13,228 nucleotides of DNA from an uncultured Collinsella sp. (GTDB taxonomy: Bacteria > Actinomycetota > Coriobacteriia > Coriobacteriales > Coriobacteriaceae): contig URRN01000038.1 in NCBI GenBank assembly GCA_900550185.1, positions 1 to 13,228 on the forward strand. The letters are read 5' to 3'. The position numbers and the translations under genes are program-made. Numbering within the stretch: the first letter of the stretch is position 1; every line of letters begins with the position of its first letter. This document shows positions 5,539 through 13,228 of this stretch, piece after piece. The notes under the pieces were generated by a model that made no database searches, was not told the origin of the DNA, and saw only the letters and a program-made list of their open reading frames with translations.

Positions 5539-7674
5539 ATGGGGCGCAATAACAAGCATAAGCGTGGAGCTCGCAATAAACGCGGGCCGGTGCGCAGCGA
5601 ACGCCGTCCGAGCCTGACCGGGCGCGTGCAGCTCCATGAGCACAGTGCCTACGTTGTAACCGAAAACGGCGACTACAAGGTCATGGGCCGCGGTAAGCGC
5701 GAGATCATGGATGGCGATACCGTTGCCGTGAGCATTAAGAACAGCCCGCATGGCGAGCGTCGCGCCGTGATCGAGGGCGTGGTTGAGCGCGCAGCTATAA
5801 GCGTGGTGGGCACGTATCAGACCGCCGGTCCGCTCGGTGTGATTGAGCCGCTCGATTCGCGCCTGAAGGCCGACTTCTTCATTCTGCCCGAGGATACCTC
5901 GGCAGATCGCCTGGGCGTCCACCCGGGTGATGCTGTTGTCGCGCGCATTTTGACCTACCCGACGCGCCTGGAATCGGGCACTGTGACGATCGAACGCCGC
6001 ATTGGCGGAGATGACGCGCCCGATTTGGGCGTTCAATATGTGATGGCGCGTTACGGCTATACCGATAGCTATCCCGAGGCCGCGCTAGACGAGGCCGAGG
6101 GGCTTTCGCTCGATGTGTCCGCGGCGCTTAAGGACCCGCTCCGCCGCGATCTGCGCGACCGCTTTGTCATCACGATCGACCCGGTCGACGCGCGCGACTT
6201 TGACGATGCCATTTCGCTGGAGCGCACGCCCGAGGGCGGCTATAAGCTGGGTGTGCATATCGCCGACGTTTCACACTATGTGGCTTGGGACGGGCATATC
6301 GATCTTGAGGCTCGCCATCGTACGACATCGGTGTATCTGGCCGATCGCGTGCTTCCCATGCTGCCCGAACGCCTGTCCTGTGACCTGTGCTCGCTTCGCC
6401 CTGACGAGGACCGTCTTGCGTTTACCGTCGATATCGAGCTCGATGAGCAGGGTCGCGTGCGGCATTACGATCCGTACCCCAGCGTGATTCGCTCGCGTGT
6501 GCGTATGGACTATGACGGCGCCGAGGCGCTGCTGGTGCGTGCCGGCGCGGTTGAGTATTCGGTGCTGGAGGGTGCGGCCGAGGATGTTGCGGCTGCTGAG
6601 ACCTCGCGCGAGGAAGCGCTTGAGCGCGGTCTTGCGTGCGAGGAGACTGCCCGCGGCTACAACATCGACCTCGGCGATTTCCTTGTCGCCGCTAACGAAC
6701 TCGCCGAACTTCGCCGTCGTATTCGTCGCGCCCGCGGCTCAGTCGATTTTGACACGGCCGAGATTCGCGCTCTGTTGGATGAGGACGGAGTGCCCGTGCA
6801 GATTGTGGCGCGCGAGCGTTCGTGTGCCACGTCGCTTATCGAGGAAGCCATGCTGCTCGCCAACGAGTGCGTTGCAGAGTGGCTGGCAGACCGTGATATC
6901 GAGGCCTGCTATCGCGTGCATGAGGATCCGAGCCCCGATAGCCTGCACGGTGCTGCCGTTGCGTTGGCGCAGCTAGGCATCATCGACGATCGCCGTGCTG
7001 CCGGTATTGCCCTGGGGAGTCCCGATGAGCTGCAGGCTGCAGTCGATGCTGCCGCCGGTACGGCCAACGCACCGCTCGTCAACACGCTGCTTCTGCGCAG
7101 CATGCAGCGCGCGCTGTACAAGCCGCGCAACGAGGGCCACTTTGCGCTCGCCGCGCCGTGCTACTGTCACTTTACGAGTCCCATCCGTCGCTACCCCGAT
7201 CTGGTGGTGCACCGCGTGCTCAAACTGCAGTTGGCCTATGAGCAGCTCGGCGGCAAGGACGCCTTGGTCCGTACGCCGTGGCTGATCGGCAAGGGGCGCG
7301 AGTCGCTGCCGCGCATTCTGCCGCAGATCTGCCGCGCATGTAGCGATGCCGAGCGCGCGGCAGATGCCGCCAGCCATGCGACGCAAAAGATCAAGATTGC
7401 CCAGTACTATGAGGACCGTCTGGGCGAGCGCTATGCCGGAACCGTCTCGTGGGTTAGCAGCATGGGCCTCTTTGTGCGCTTGGACCTAACGCAGGTCGAA
7501 GGCTTGGTTTCAATCAAGAGCCTGGGCAACGAGTGGTTCGAGTTCGACGAGGATGCGCTTACGCTGACGGGCGCCGACACGGGGACTCGTTACGAGCTGG
7601 GGCAGCGCGTGATCATCGAGGTCTCGCGCGTCAATACCACGCGTGGGCACTTGGACTTTAAGCTTATCCATTAG
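5539..7674 (+). CDS. rnr: Ribonuclease R
   Basis: RNase R is a processive 3'-to-5' exoribonuclease that degrades structured RNA and acts in rRNA and tmRNA-linked quality control. The 711-residue protein opens with a strongly basic tail (MGRNNKHKRGARNKRG), followed by cold-shock-type RNA-binding domains to about residue 190. The RNB catalytic domain contains the four metal-binding aspartates D214, D220, D222 and D223 in IDPVDARDFDDA, which match D272/D278/D280/D281 of the E. coli enzyme. The later HFTSPIRRYPDL motif is also present. An S1 domain (about 633-708, AGTVSWVSSMGLFVRLD) ends the protein without the lysine-rich tail seen in E. coli. ATG 5539 follows AGGAGG (5529-5534). smpB and tmRNA, often linked to rnr, are not downstream here. 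Confidence 0.95.
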   Translation: MGRNNKHKRGARNKRGPVRSERRPSLTGRVQLHEHSAYVVTENGDYKVMGRGKREIMDGDTVAVSIKNSPHGERRAVIEGVVERAAISVVGTYQTAGPLGVIEPLDSRLKADFFILPEDTSADRLGVHPGDAVVARILTYPTRLESGTVTIERRIGGDDAPDLGVQYVMARYGYTDSYPEAALDEAEGLSLDVSAALKDPLRRDLRDRFVITIDPVDARDFDDAISLERTPEGGYKLGVHIADVSHYVAWDGHIDLEARHRTTSVYLADRVLPMLPERLSCDLCSLRPDEDRLAFTVDIELDEQGRVRHYDPYPSVIRSRVRMDYDGAEALLVRAGAVEYSVLEGAAEDVAAAETSREEALERGLACEETARGYNIDLGDFLVAANELAELRRRIRRARGSVDFDTAEIRALLDEDGVPVQIVARERSCATSLIEEAMLLANECVAEWLADRDIEACYRVHEDPSPDSLHGAAVALAQLGIIDDRRAAGIALGSPDELQAAVDAAAGTANAPLVNTLLLRSMQRALYKPRNEGHFALAAPCYCHFTSPIRRYPDLVVHRVLKLQLAYEQLGGKDALVRTPWLIGKGRESLPRILPQICRACSDAERAADAASHATQKIKIAQYYEDRLGERYAGTVSWVSSMGLFVRLDLTQVEGLVSIKSLGNEWFEFDEDALTLTGADTGTRYELGQRVIIEVSRVNTTRGHLDFKLIH

Positions 7675-7700
7675 CTAAATCCCGACTCATGGTGGGGGAG

Positions 7701-7735
7701 CGGAGGGCGGCCTTTCGGGACCGCCCTTCGCATTT
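7701..7735 (+). terminator. Probable terminator after rnr
   Basis: CGGAGGGCGG (7701-7710) pairs with CCGCCCTTCG (7721-7730) as a 10-bp stem with one G-U pair around a 10-base loop, 26 bases after the rnr stop. The tail CATTT is poor in T, so termination may be partial. Confidence 0.6.
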
Positions 7736-7772
7736 GAATCGTGGCTACCTTGCCGTCTGCTCGGCCGCCCGC

Positions 7773-7833
7773 TTACCTGCTATTTGAGAGGTAAAACCTA
7801 CCAAAATAAACCTGTCCCTTTTTGGCAGGTTTA
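7773..7833. repeat. Cluster of ACCT-type half-sites upstream of the recombinase
   Basis: Five short related sites fall within 61 bases. Three are in direct orientation: TTACCTG (7773-7779), AAACCTA (7794-7800) and AAACCTG (7808-7814). Two are inverted: AGGTAAA (7789-7795) and CAGGTTT (7826-7832). They form perfect dyads such as TTACCT with AGGTAA and AAACCTG with CAGGTTT. This arrangement upstream of a serine recombinase is what a resolution site or autoregulatory operator would look like, but half of it could also be a plain hairpin. Role is inferred from position only. Confidence 0.45.
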
Positions 7834-7851
7834 CAAGAAAGCGGGGATGAG

Positions 7852-8457
7852 ATGGCGACGGTGTACGGTTATGCGCGGGTGAGTTCGCGCGATCAGAATC
7901 TTAATCGGCAGCTGGATGCGCTGGGCGCCTATGGCGTGGGCTCGGCGAATATTTATGCCGACCATGCGAGCGGCAAGAACTTCGATCGACCGCGTTATCG
8001 CGAGCTGCTGCACGTCCTGGGAGACGGGGACGTGCTGGTGGTGCTTTCTATCGACCGACTTGGCCGTAATTACTCCGAGATTCTTGAGGAATGGCGACGC
8101 ATTACCAAGGAGCTCGGGGTTGCCATTGTGGTGTTGGACATGCCATTGCTTGACACGCGCGCCAGGGCCAGCGGCGCGCCGGATGTGACCAACGCCCTGA
8201 TTGCCGATATTGTGCTGCAACTGCTGAGCTACGTGGCGCAGGTGGAGCGCGAGAATATCCATCGGCGCCAGGCGGAGGGAATTGCGGCGGCGCGGGCGCG
8301 AGGGGTCCGTTTCGGTCGACCTCGCAAGCCGTGCCCTCCTCAGTTTGAGCTGGTGCGCGATAGCTATGAGGCAGGCGATATTACCCGCAGCCAGGCAGCA
8401 AAGTGCCTGGGCGTGTGCGTGGGGACGTTCGATCGCTGGATGCGCGAGGCGGGGTAG
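7852..8457 (+). CDS. Small serine recombinase (resolvase/invertase family)
   Basis: This 201-residue protein belongs to the Tn3-resolvase/DNA-invertase group of serine recombinases, which cut and rejoin DNA through a phosphoserine link. The N-terminal catalytic domain begins MATVYGYARVSSRDQNL with the nucleophile S11. The SIDRLGR motif supplies R69 and R72, one residue offset from S10/R68/R71 of gamma-delta resolvase. A long helix with QVERENIHRRQAEGI leads to a C-terminal helix-turn-helix (about 173-198, ITRSQAAKCLGVCVGTFDRWM). Both domains look intact. ATG 7852 was chosen over an in-frame TTG at 7822 because family proteins start at this point and GGGGATGAG lies directly upstream. There is no transposase or invertible segment next to it, so it is an orphan; it may be a chromosomal remnant of a mobile element or an unlinked site-specific recombinase. 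Confidence 0.88.
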   Translation: MATVYGYARVSSRDQNLNRQLDALGAYGVGSANIYADHASGKNFDRPRYRELLHVLGDGDVLVVLSIDRLGRNYSEILEEWRRITKELGVAIVVLDMPLLDTRARASGAPDVTNALIADIVLQLLSYVAQVERENIHRRQAEGIAAARARGVRFGRPRKPCPPQFELVRDSYEAGDITRSQAAKCLGVCVGTFDRWMREAG

Positions 8458-8525
8458 GGGTTTGCGTCGCTTTGTCGCTTCCTGTTGCGATTCAAATTTT
8501 GATACGTTGACGATGTCATTTGGGC

Positions 8526-8554
8526 TACACTCGCTGATATTCAAAAAAAGGAGG
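8526..8554 (+). promoter_or_regulatory. Possible -10 box and strong RBS deciding the vanZ-like TTG start
   Basis: TACACT at 8526-8531 is a reasonable -10 hexamer, though the nearest TTGACG (8507-8512) is only 13 bases away and TTGATA (8499-8504) is 21 away. AAAGGAGG at 8547-8554 is a near-perfect Shine-Dalgarno seven bases before TTG 8562, which fixes that start. Confidence 0.4.
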
Positions 8555-8561
8555 TTGGCCC

Positions 8562-9143
8562 TTGGCGCGCGTAAAACAAATAATCGGATGGACCGCGATC
8601 GTTCTGTTCGCTGCAACGCTGGCGGGCATCTGGGCGCTGACGGAGCAAAATGCGGTGGAGACGTCGTTGCTGAGCGAGTCCACCGCACGTGTGGTGGAGG
8701 GTCAGGCCACGGGCGTTCAGGCTGCCGATGCCACGGGTGAAGCCCAGGCGGAGAACGGAATGACCGGGGGAACCGATTCGGCTGCCTCGAATGCCCGGTC
8801 TGGCCGACTTGCTTCCATTCGCATGTGGGTAGGCACAAACGTCCGTCGCGTTGCCCATACCGTAGAGTTTTTCTTCGTCGGATTGTTCGCCTCCGTGGTC
8901 GTGGTTTGCTTTTCCAGGCGTCCGTGGAGCGTATGCTCCCGTTGCGTGCCCGTGTTGCTCTTTTGCGCCGTCTGCTCCGTTGGCGATCAGGTACATAAGA
9001 TCTTTGTTCCCGGCAGGCATTTCGACGTTATCGATTTAGGATTCGATGCTGCGGGCTATGTCACCGCCATGCTGTTGGTATTGCTGGCAGCGGTGTTGGT
9101 GCGCCATGCGACTCGGCCGATCGGCGCCCATGCGAGGCGCTAG
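8562..9143 (+). CDS. VanZ-like family membrane protein
   Basis: This 193-residue membrane protein carries the VanZ-like fold, named after the teicoplanin-resistance protein VanZ; the biochemical role of the family is unsettled. An N-terminal membrane anchor (about 7-26) is followed by an unusually long Ala/Glu/Thr/Gly-rich linker (about 28-85). Then comes the VanZ core: RRVAHTVE (H99, E102), a hydrophobic helix, a CVPVLLFCAVC helix, the GDQ...KIFVPGR motif (D142, Q143, R152) with D158 and D162, and a final membrane helix at about 163-181. The TTG start is supported by AAAGGAGG at proper spacing. It stands alone between the recombinase and its own terminator. Being next to peptidoglycan-sugar genes is suggestive but is not evidence of a shared role. 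Confidence 0.8.
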   Translation: MARVKQIIGWTAIVLFAATLAGIWALTEQNAVETSLLSESTARVVEGQATGVQAADATGEAQAENGMTGGTDSAASNARSGRLASIRMWVGTNVRRVAHTVEFFFVGLFASVVVVCFSRRPWSVCSRCVPVLLFCAVCSVGDQVHKIFVPGRHFDVIDLGFDAAGYVTAMLLVLLAAVLVRHATRPIGAHARR

Positions 9144-9222
9144 CCGGTAACAAGCCCGTTTTTGATAATGCGATCTTGTTGAATTATTTTGTGTCGCGCG
9201 TATTTCCGAGCGGTCGGATTTG

Positions 9223-9252
9223 AGGGGCGAGCGGTAGAACGCTCGCCCTTTG
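9223..9252 (+). terminator. Rho-independent terminator after the vanZ-like gene
   Basis: GGGCGAGCG (9225-9233) and CGCTCGCCC (9240-9248) form a perfect 9-bp stem with a six-base loop, extendable by a G-U and an A-T pair. TTT follows. It separates the vanZ-like gene from the MurNAc salvage genes. Confidence 0.75.
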
Positions 9253-9273
9253 TGCGCCACGATGCGGCACAAT

Positions 9274-9302
9274 GTACCGTAAAAGCTGTTTATATCCGGT
9301 AC
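9274..9302 (+). promoter_or_regulatory. Dyad and probable promoter/operator upstream of murR
   Basis: GTACCG (9274-9279) and CGGTAC (9297-9302) form a perfect 6-bp dyad 17 bases apart. Between them lies an AT-rich stretch with TATATC (9291-9296), the best -10 candidate, about 50 bases before the regulator start. Because the preceding gene ends in a terminator, the salvage operon needs a promoter here. RpiR/MurR regulators often bind dyads overlapping their own promoter, so this is the most likely operator. No -35 box is clear. Confidence 0.45.
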
Positions 9303-9347
9303 GAATCGTTCGTTGGTCTTTAATTCTTCTCAACGGAGGTGTTTGAG

Positions 9348-10199
9348 ATGGCAAACGGATTGCTTTTGCGGCTTCGCGAGCGTGAGCTCAGCGCGAGCCC
9401 GGCGGAACGCAATGTCATCGCATATGTAAGCGCTCATCCGCACGAGGTGGTCGGGCTGTCCGTCCGCGGTCTTGCCGATGCCACGTTCTCCTCGCCCTCG
9501 AGCATTTTGCGCTTTTGCAAGCGCTTGGGTTTTGCGGGCTACAAGGAGTTCCAGCGCGAACTGATTGCCGAGCTGGCGCTCTTGGGTGACAAGAAAGACG
9601 TTGCCCTCGAGGACATCTCCATGGATGACAGCGTCGAACGTATCGTGGGGAAGGTGATGAAAAGCAACGTGCGCACGATCGAAGCGACGGCGCGAACGCT
9701 CGATTACACCGTCTTGGAGCGATGTGCGGCCTATCTTAAGCGGGCACGCGCGGTCAATCTGTTCGGTATCGGTGCCTCTCGTTTGGTCGCGCACGATCTG
9801 GCGCAAAAGCTCATGCGTGTCGACAAAGAGTGCCATCTGTACGACGACTGGCATGATCAGCTCTTGTGTGCCAAGAACATGCATGAGGGCGATATGGCAA
9901 TCGCCTTTAGCTACTCGGGCTTGACGCAAGAGGTGCTGGGCTGCGCCGCCGAGGCCCAACGTCACAACTGTCCCGTTGTGGCCGTGACCAAAGTAGATGG
10001 ATCATCCAAGCTTGCCACCATGGCCGATGCCGTGCTCGGCGTCGCTGCGAGTGAGCCCTTGGTCCGCAGCGGTGCCATGGCTTCGCGTATGGCCCAGCTT
10101 ATGGTTGTCGATGCCCTGTACGCTGCTTACGTTGCCAGCGACTACGAACGGGCGACACATGTCATTAAGCAAAACTACATCGAGAAACAGGAAAGATGA
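9348..10199 (+). CDS. murR: MurR/RpiR-family transcriptional regulator
   Basis: This 283-residue regulator has an N-terminal RpiR-type helix-turn-helix (about 34-70, LSVRGLADATFSSPSSILRFCKRLGFAGYKEF) and a C-terminal SIS sugar-phosphate-binding domain. The SIS domain includes NLFGIGASRLVAHDLAQKL near 136 and SYSGLTQEV near 188. Such proteins sense phosphosugars; E. coli MurR represses murQP and responds to MurNAc-6-phosphate. ATG 9348 is preferred to the in-frame GTG at 9339 because GGAGGT (9335-9340) is seven bases upstream of the ATG and overlaps the GTG. murQ begins 10 bases after the stop, so the regulator heads the operon it probably controls and is likely autoregulated. The specific ligand is inferred from context. 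Confidence 0.88.
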   Translation: MANGLLLRLRERELSASPAERNVIAYVSAHPHEVVGLSVRGLADATFSSPSSILRFCKRLGFAGYKEFQRELIAELALLGDKKDVALEDISMDDSVERIVGKVMKSNVRTIEATARTLDYTVLERCAAYLKRARAVNLFGIGASRLVAHDLAQKLMRVDKECHLYDDWHDQLLCAKNMHEGDMAIAFSYSGLTQEVLGCAAEAQRHNCPVVAVTKVDGSSKLATMADAVLGVAASEPLVRSGAMASRMAQLMVVDALYAAYVASDYERATHVIKQNYIEKQER

Positions 10200-10209
10200 G
10201 GTGAATGAA

Positions 10210-11133
<924 letters not shown>

Positions 11134-11190
11134 GTGCGCGGCGTGATCTGATACGACATCCAGACGAGATACCCAATACAAGGAGGAGTT

Positions 11191-12621
11191 ATGACGAACA
11201 AAGAGCTGGCTCAAAAGCTGCTGGACCTTTTGGGCGGTAAAGACAACGTGCTGGCAAACGCGGCGTGCATGACGCGCCTGCGCGTGACCGTCAAAGACAC
11301 GGGTAACGTTGACACGGAGGGCATTAAGGCACTCGACGGCGTGATGGGCCTGGTCGAGGACGACACGATGCAGATCGTGTTGGGTCCGGGCAAGGTGAAT
11401 AAGGTGCTCGAGGAGTTCTCCAAGTTCACCGGCCTTGCGAAAGGCGTTGCCGACGAGAGCGTGGTTGACGCTGCGGCCACAAACAAGGCCGCGCAGAAGG
11501 CCAAGTACGAGTCCAAGCCGGTTCAGGCCTTCCTCAAGAAGATTTCCAATGTCTTCGTCGCCCTGCTTCCCGGCATCATTGCGGCTGGCCTCATCAACGG
11601 TATCTGCAACGTCATTAACGTCTCGACGGCAGGCGCGCTTGCAGGCGAGTGGTGGTACCAGGGCATTCGTTCCATGGGCTGGGCCCTGTTTGCCTATCTG
11701 CCCATCTTGGTGGGCTATAACGCGGCGCGTGAGTTTGGTGGCTCCGCTGCGCTGGGCGGCATCGCCGGCATGATGTGTATCGCCAACAGTGCCATGCCCC
11801 TGCTTGCGCCTGGCGCGGCTGATCCTGCCGCTGCCATTCTGCTGCCGCTCACCAATGCGCAGTACAACCCCGCAGCGGGCGGCATGATCGCGGCTCTTAT
11901 CGCCGGCGCATTTTTTGCCTGGATGGAGCGTCAGATTCGCAAGGTTATGCCCAACGCACTCGACACATTCTTGTCCCCGCTGCTGGTGCTCATCATCGGC
12001 GCCTTTGCTCTGATGCTCGTCATCCAGCCGGTTGGCGCATGGCTGACGACTGCCATCTTTAGCGTTTTGACCTTTATCTTCGAGAAGCTGGGCGTCCTGG
12101 GCGGCTATATCCTGTCGGCAGGCTTCTTGCCGCTGGTTTCCGTCGGCCTGCATCAGGCGCTCACGCCGATCCACGCTATGCTCAACGATCCCGACGGCGC
12201 TACCAAGGGCATCAATTACCTGCTCCCCATCCTTATGATGGCTGGCGGCGGCCAGGTCGGTGCCGGTTTGGCGCTGTACTTTAAGACCAAGAACGCCAAG
12301 CTCAAGAAGTACGTTGCAGAGTCCATTCCCGTTGGAATCCTCGGTGTGGGCGAGCCTCTGATGTATGCCGTTACGCTGCCGCTCGTTCGTCCGTTTGTAA
12401 CGGCCTGCCTGGGTGCCGGATTTGGCGGCGCGCTCGCGGCGCTGCTTCACATCGGCACGGTTTCTCAGGGCGTTTCCGGTCTGTTTGGCCTGCTGATCGT
12501 CGTTCCTGGTCAGCAGCTCGGCTACGTTGCCGCTATGCTGCTTGCCTATGCCGCCGGCTTTGTCCTGACGTGGTTCTTTGGCGTCGACGAGCAGAAGATC
12601 AACGAGTTCTTTGGCGAGTAG
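11191..12621 (+). CDS. murP: PTS EIIBC transporter, MurNAc (MurP)-type
   Basis: This 476-residue phosphotransferase transporter of the glucose superfamily would import a MurNAc sugar and phosphorylate it at C6. An N-terminal EIIB domain (about 1-85) carries the phosphorylated cysteine C26 in NAACMTRLR. After a linker, the EIIC domain starts near 111 (VQAFLKKISNVFVALLPGIIAAGLINGI) and has about ten hydrophobic segments plus the GVGEPLMYAVTLPLVRPF sugar-site motif near 388. There is no EIIA domain, as in E. coli MurP (474 residues), so a separate EIIA must donate phosphate. AGGAGG (11181-11186) precedes ATG 11191. Its placement between murQ and a MupG homologue supports MurNAc or MurNAc-GlcNAc as the substrate over glucose, sucrose or trehalose, which use related transporters. 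Confidence 0.85.
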   Translation: MTNKELAQKLLDLLGGKDNVLANAACMTRLRVTVKDTGNVDTEGIKALDGVMGLVEDDTMQIVLGPGKVNKVLEEFSKFTGLAKGVADESVVDAAATNKAAQKAKYESKPVQAFLKKISNVFVALLPGIIAAGLINGICNVINVSTAGALAGEWWYQGIRSMGWALFAYLPILVGYNAAREFGGSAALGGIAGMMCIANSAMPLLAPGAADPAAAILLPLTNAQYNPAAGGMIAALIAGAFFAWMERQIRKVMPNALDTFLSPLLVLIIGAFALMLVIQPVGAWLTTAIFSVLTFIFEKLGVLGGYILSAGFLPLVSVGLHQALTPIHAMLNDPDGATKGINYLLPILMMAGGGQVGAGLALYFKTKNAKLKKYVAESIPVGILGVGEPLMYAVTLPLVRPFVTACLGAGFGGALAALLHIGTVSQGVSGLFGLLIVVPGQQLGYVAAMLLAYAAGFVLTWFFGVDEQKINEFFGE

Positions 12622-12629
12622 TTTGATAT

Positions 12630-12656
12630 CGCGAGCCGTGTTGCTCAGGGCTCGCG
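12630..12656 (+). other. GC-rich hairpin after murP
   Basis: CGCGAGCC (12630-12637) pairs perfectly with GGCTCGCG (12649-12656) over an 11-base loop, directly after the murP stop. It is followed by GC-rich sequence rather than T, so it is not a terminator by itself. It may protect the murP mRNA 3' end or be part of the leader of the next gene. Confidence 0.5.
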
Positions 12657-12688
12657 GCGCGCGGCAGATTTCTTGATGCTATGGTTGT

Positions 12689-12722
12689 GCCGGCGGGGCT
12701 AACTGCTCCGCCGGCCTTTTTT
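12689..12722 (+). terminator. Strong terminator hairpin directly upstream of mupG
   Basis: GCCGGCGGGGC (12689-12699) pairs with GCTCCGCCGGC (12705-12715) as an 11-bp stem with one G-U pair and a five-base loop, followed by six T residues at 12717-12722. The T-tract touches the mupG Shine-Dalgarno AAAGGAG (12723-12729), so no promoter fits between them. It either separates murP from mupG only partly or acts as a regulated attenuator. Confidence 0.85.
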
Positions 12723-12738
12723 AAAGGAGTGTTGAAGC

Positions 12739-13228
12739 GTGAAAACGGGTATTTCGATTTATCTTTCCAACCCTCTGCAGGATATTGAGCGGACGATTGA
12801 ACACGGTGCCGCGGCGGGTGCGCGCTATGCGTTCACCTCGCTGCATATTCCCGAGGATGGGGGAGCGGCGTATGCCGATAAGGTCCGTCATGTGCTGTCG
12901 CTGCTTTCCGCCCGCGGCATTGCGCTCATTGCCGATGTGGGGCCGCGCACGTGCGATTTGCTCGGGCTTGAGCGCATCGAGGACCTGCGCGATCTGGGGT
13001 TGGAATACCTTCGTTTGGACTATGGCTTTAGCGCCCGGCGGGTCGCGGAGCTGTCCGGTGTATTTCGCATTGTGGTCAATGCATCGACGGTGAGTTCTGA
13101 TGAAATCGCATCGTGGCGTGAGGCCGGTGCCGATGTGACTCGTTTTGCCGCCTGCCACAATTTTTACCCCAAGCCTTATACCGGTTTAGCTCTGGAGGAC
13201 ATTGCTCGGGTGAATCTTCGTCTTGCGG
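12739..13228 (+). CDS. mupG: MupG-like 6-phospho-N-acetylmuramidase, DUF871 family (3'-truncated)
   Basis: About 163 N-terminal residues are visible of a DUF871 protein (usually about 350-360 residues). S. aureus MupG of this family cleaves MurNAc-6P-GlcNAc in the cytoplasm into MurNAc-6-phosphate and GlcNAc. The TIM-barrel half shows the family landmarks: KTGISIYLS at the start, FTSLHIPED near 32-40, LRLDYGFS near 93-100, VVNAST and the HNFYPKPYTGL segment near 143-153. The start is GTG 12739, nine bases after AAAGGAG; an ATG-started frame at 12785 is a shadow in another frame. The gene follows murP by 117 bases across a strong terminator. Function is inferred from family and neighbours; the C-terminal domain lies outside the window. 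Confidence 0.85.
   Translation, partial: MKTGISIYLSNPLQDIERTIEHGAAAGARYAFTSLHIPEDGGAAYADKVRHVLSLLSARGIALIADVGPRTCDLLGLERIEDLRDLGLEYLRLDYGFSARRVAELSGVFRIVVNASTVSSDEIASWREAGADVTRFAACHNFYPKPYTGLALEDIARVNLRLA

Noticed and set aside
7831..8838. 335-codon minus-strand frame opposite the recombinase and vanZ-like genes
   Set aside because: It spans two unrelated sense genes and their gap, with no motif; a shadow frame.
9997..10209. Upstream extension of the murQ frame into murR
   Set aside because: It overlaps the SIS domain of murR; ATG 10210 with GAGGTG upstream matches the MurQ N-terminus.

Overview
The window is high-GC bacterial DNA, densely coding, and every gene I can support lies on the + strand. 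The gene set fits the class Coriobacteriia (Actinomycetota), most likely a Collinsella-type gut bacterium: a split two-subunit transketolase, an FtsE with a long acidic/proline-rich N-terminal extension, GTG/TTG starts behind strong AGGAGG sites, and palindrome-rich intergenic DNA. This assignment is inference; no rRNA or other marker is present.

Layout. 1-713: 3' part of a YitT-family membrane protein. 922-2695: transketolase N- and C-terminal subunits, separated by one base and followed by a strong terminator. 2696-3218: a 523-base gene-free stretch holding a degenerate 22-bp tandem repeat, the terminator, two separate long inverted-repeat elements and the ftsE promoter. 3219-5346: ftsE and ftsX, overlapping by 14 bases, then a terminator that runs into a nested inverted repeat. 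5539-7674: RNase R. 7852-8457: an orphan small serine recombinase preceded by a cluster of short inverted and direct half-sites. 8562-9143: a VanZ-like membrane protein with its own terminator. 9348 to the end: a cell-wall sugar salvage locus of murR-type regulator, murQ, EIIBC PTS transporter (murP-like) and a MupG/DUF871 protein cut by the window edge.

How the genes work together. The last four genes form one pathway. The PTS protein would import and phosphorylate a MurNAc-containing sugar, MupG would split MurNAc-6-phosphate from a MurNAc-6P-GlcNAc disaccharide, MurQ would remove the lactyl ether to give GlcNAc-6-phosphate, and the RpiR/MurR protein would sense an intermediate. The same four functions form the mupG-murQ-murP-murR operon of Staphylococcus aureus; here the order is murR-murQ-murP-mupG. 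FtsEX, which controls peptidoglycan hydrolases at division, and the VanZ-like protein add to a cell-envelope theme, but they are separated from the salvage genes by terminators.

The most notable signals are the strong terminator hairpin that abuts the mupG ribosome-binding site with no room for a promoter, the roughly 175-residue extension on FtsE, and the intergenic inverted repeats, which look like members of dispersed repeat families. I found no CRISPR array, tRNA, rRNA, prophage or defence system.
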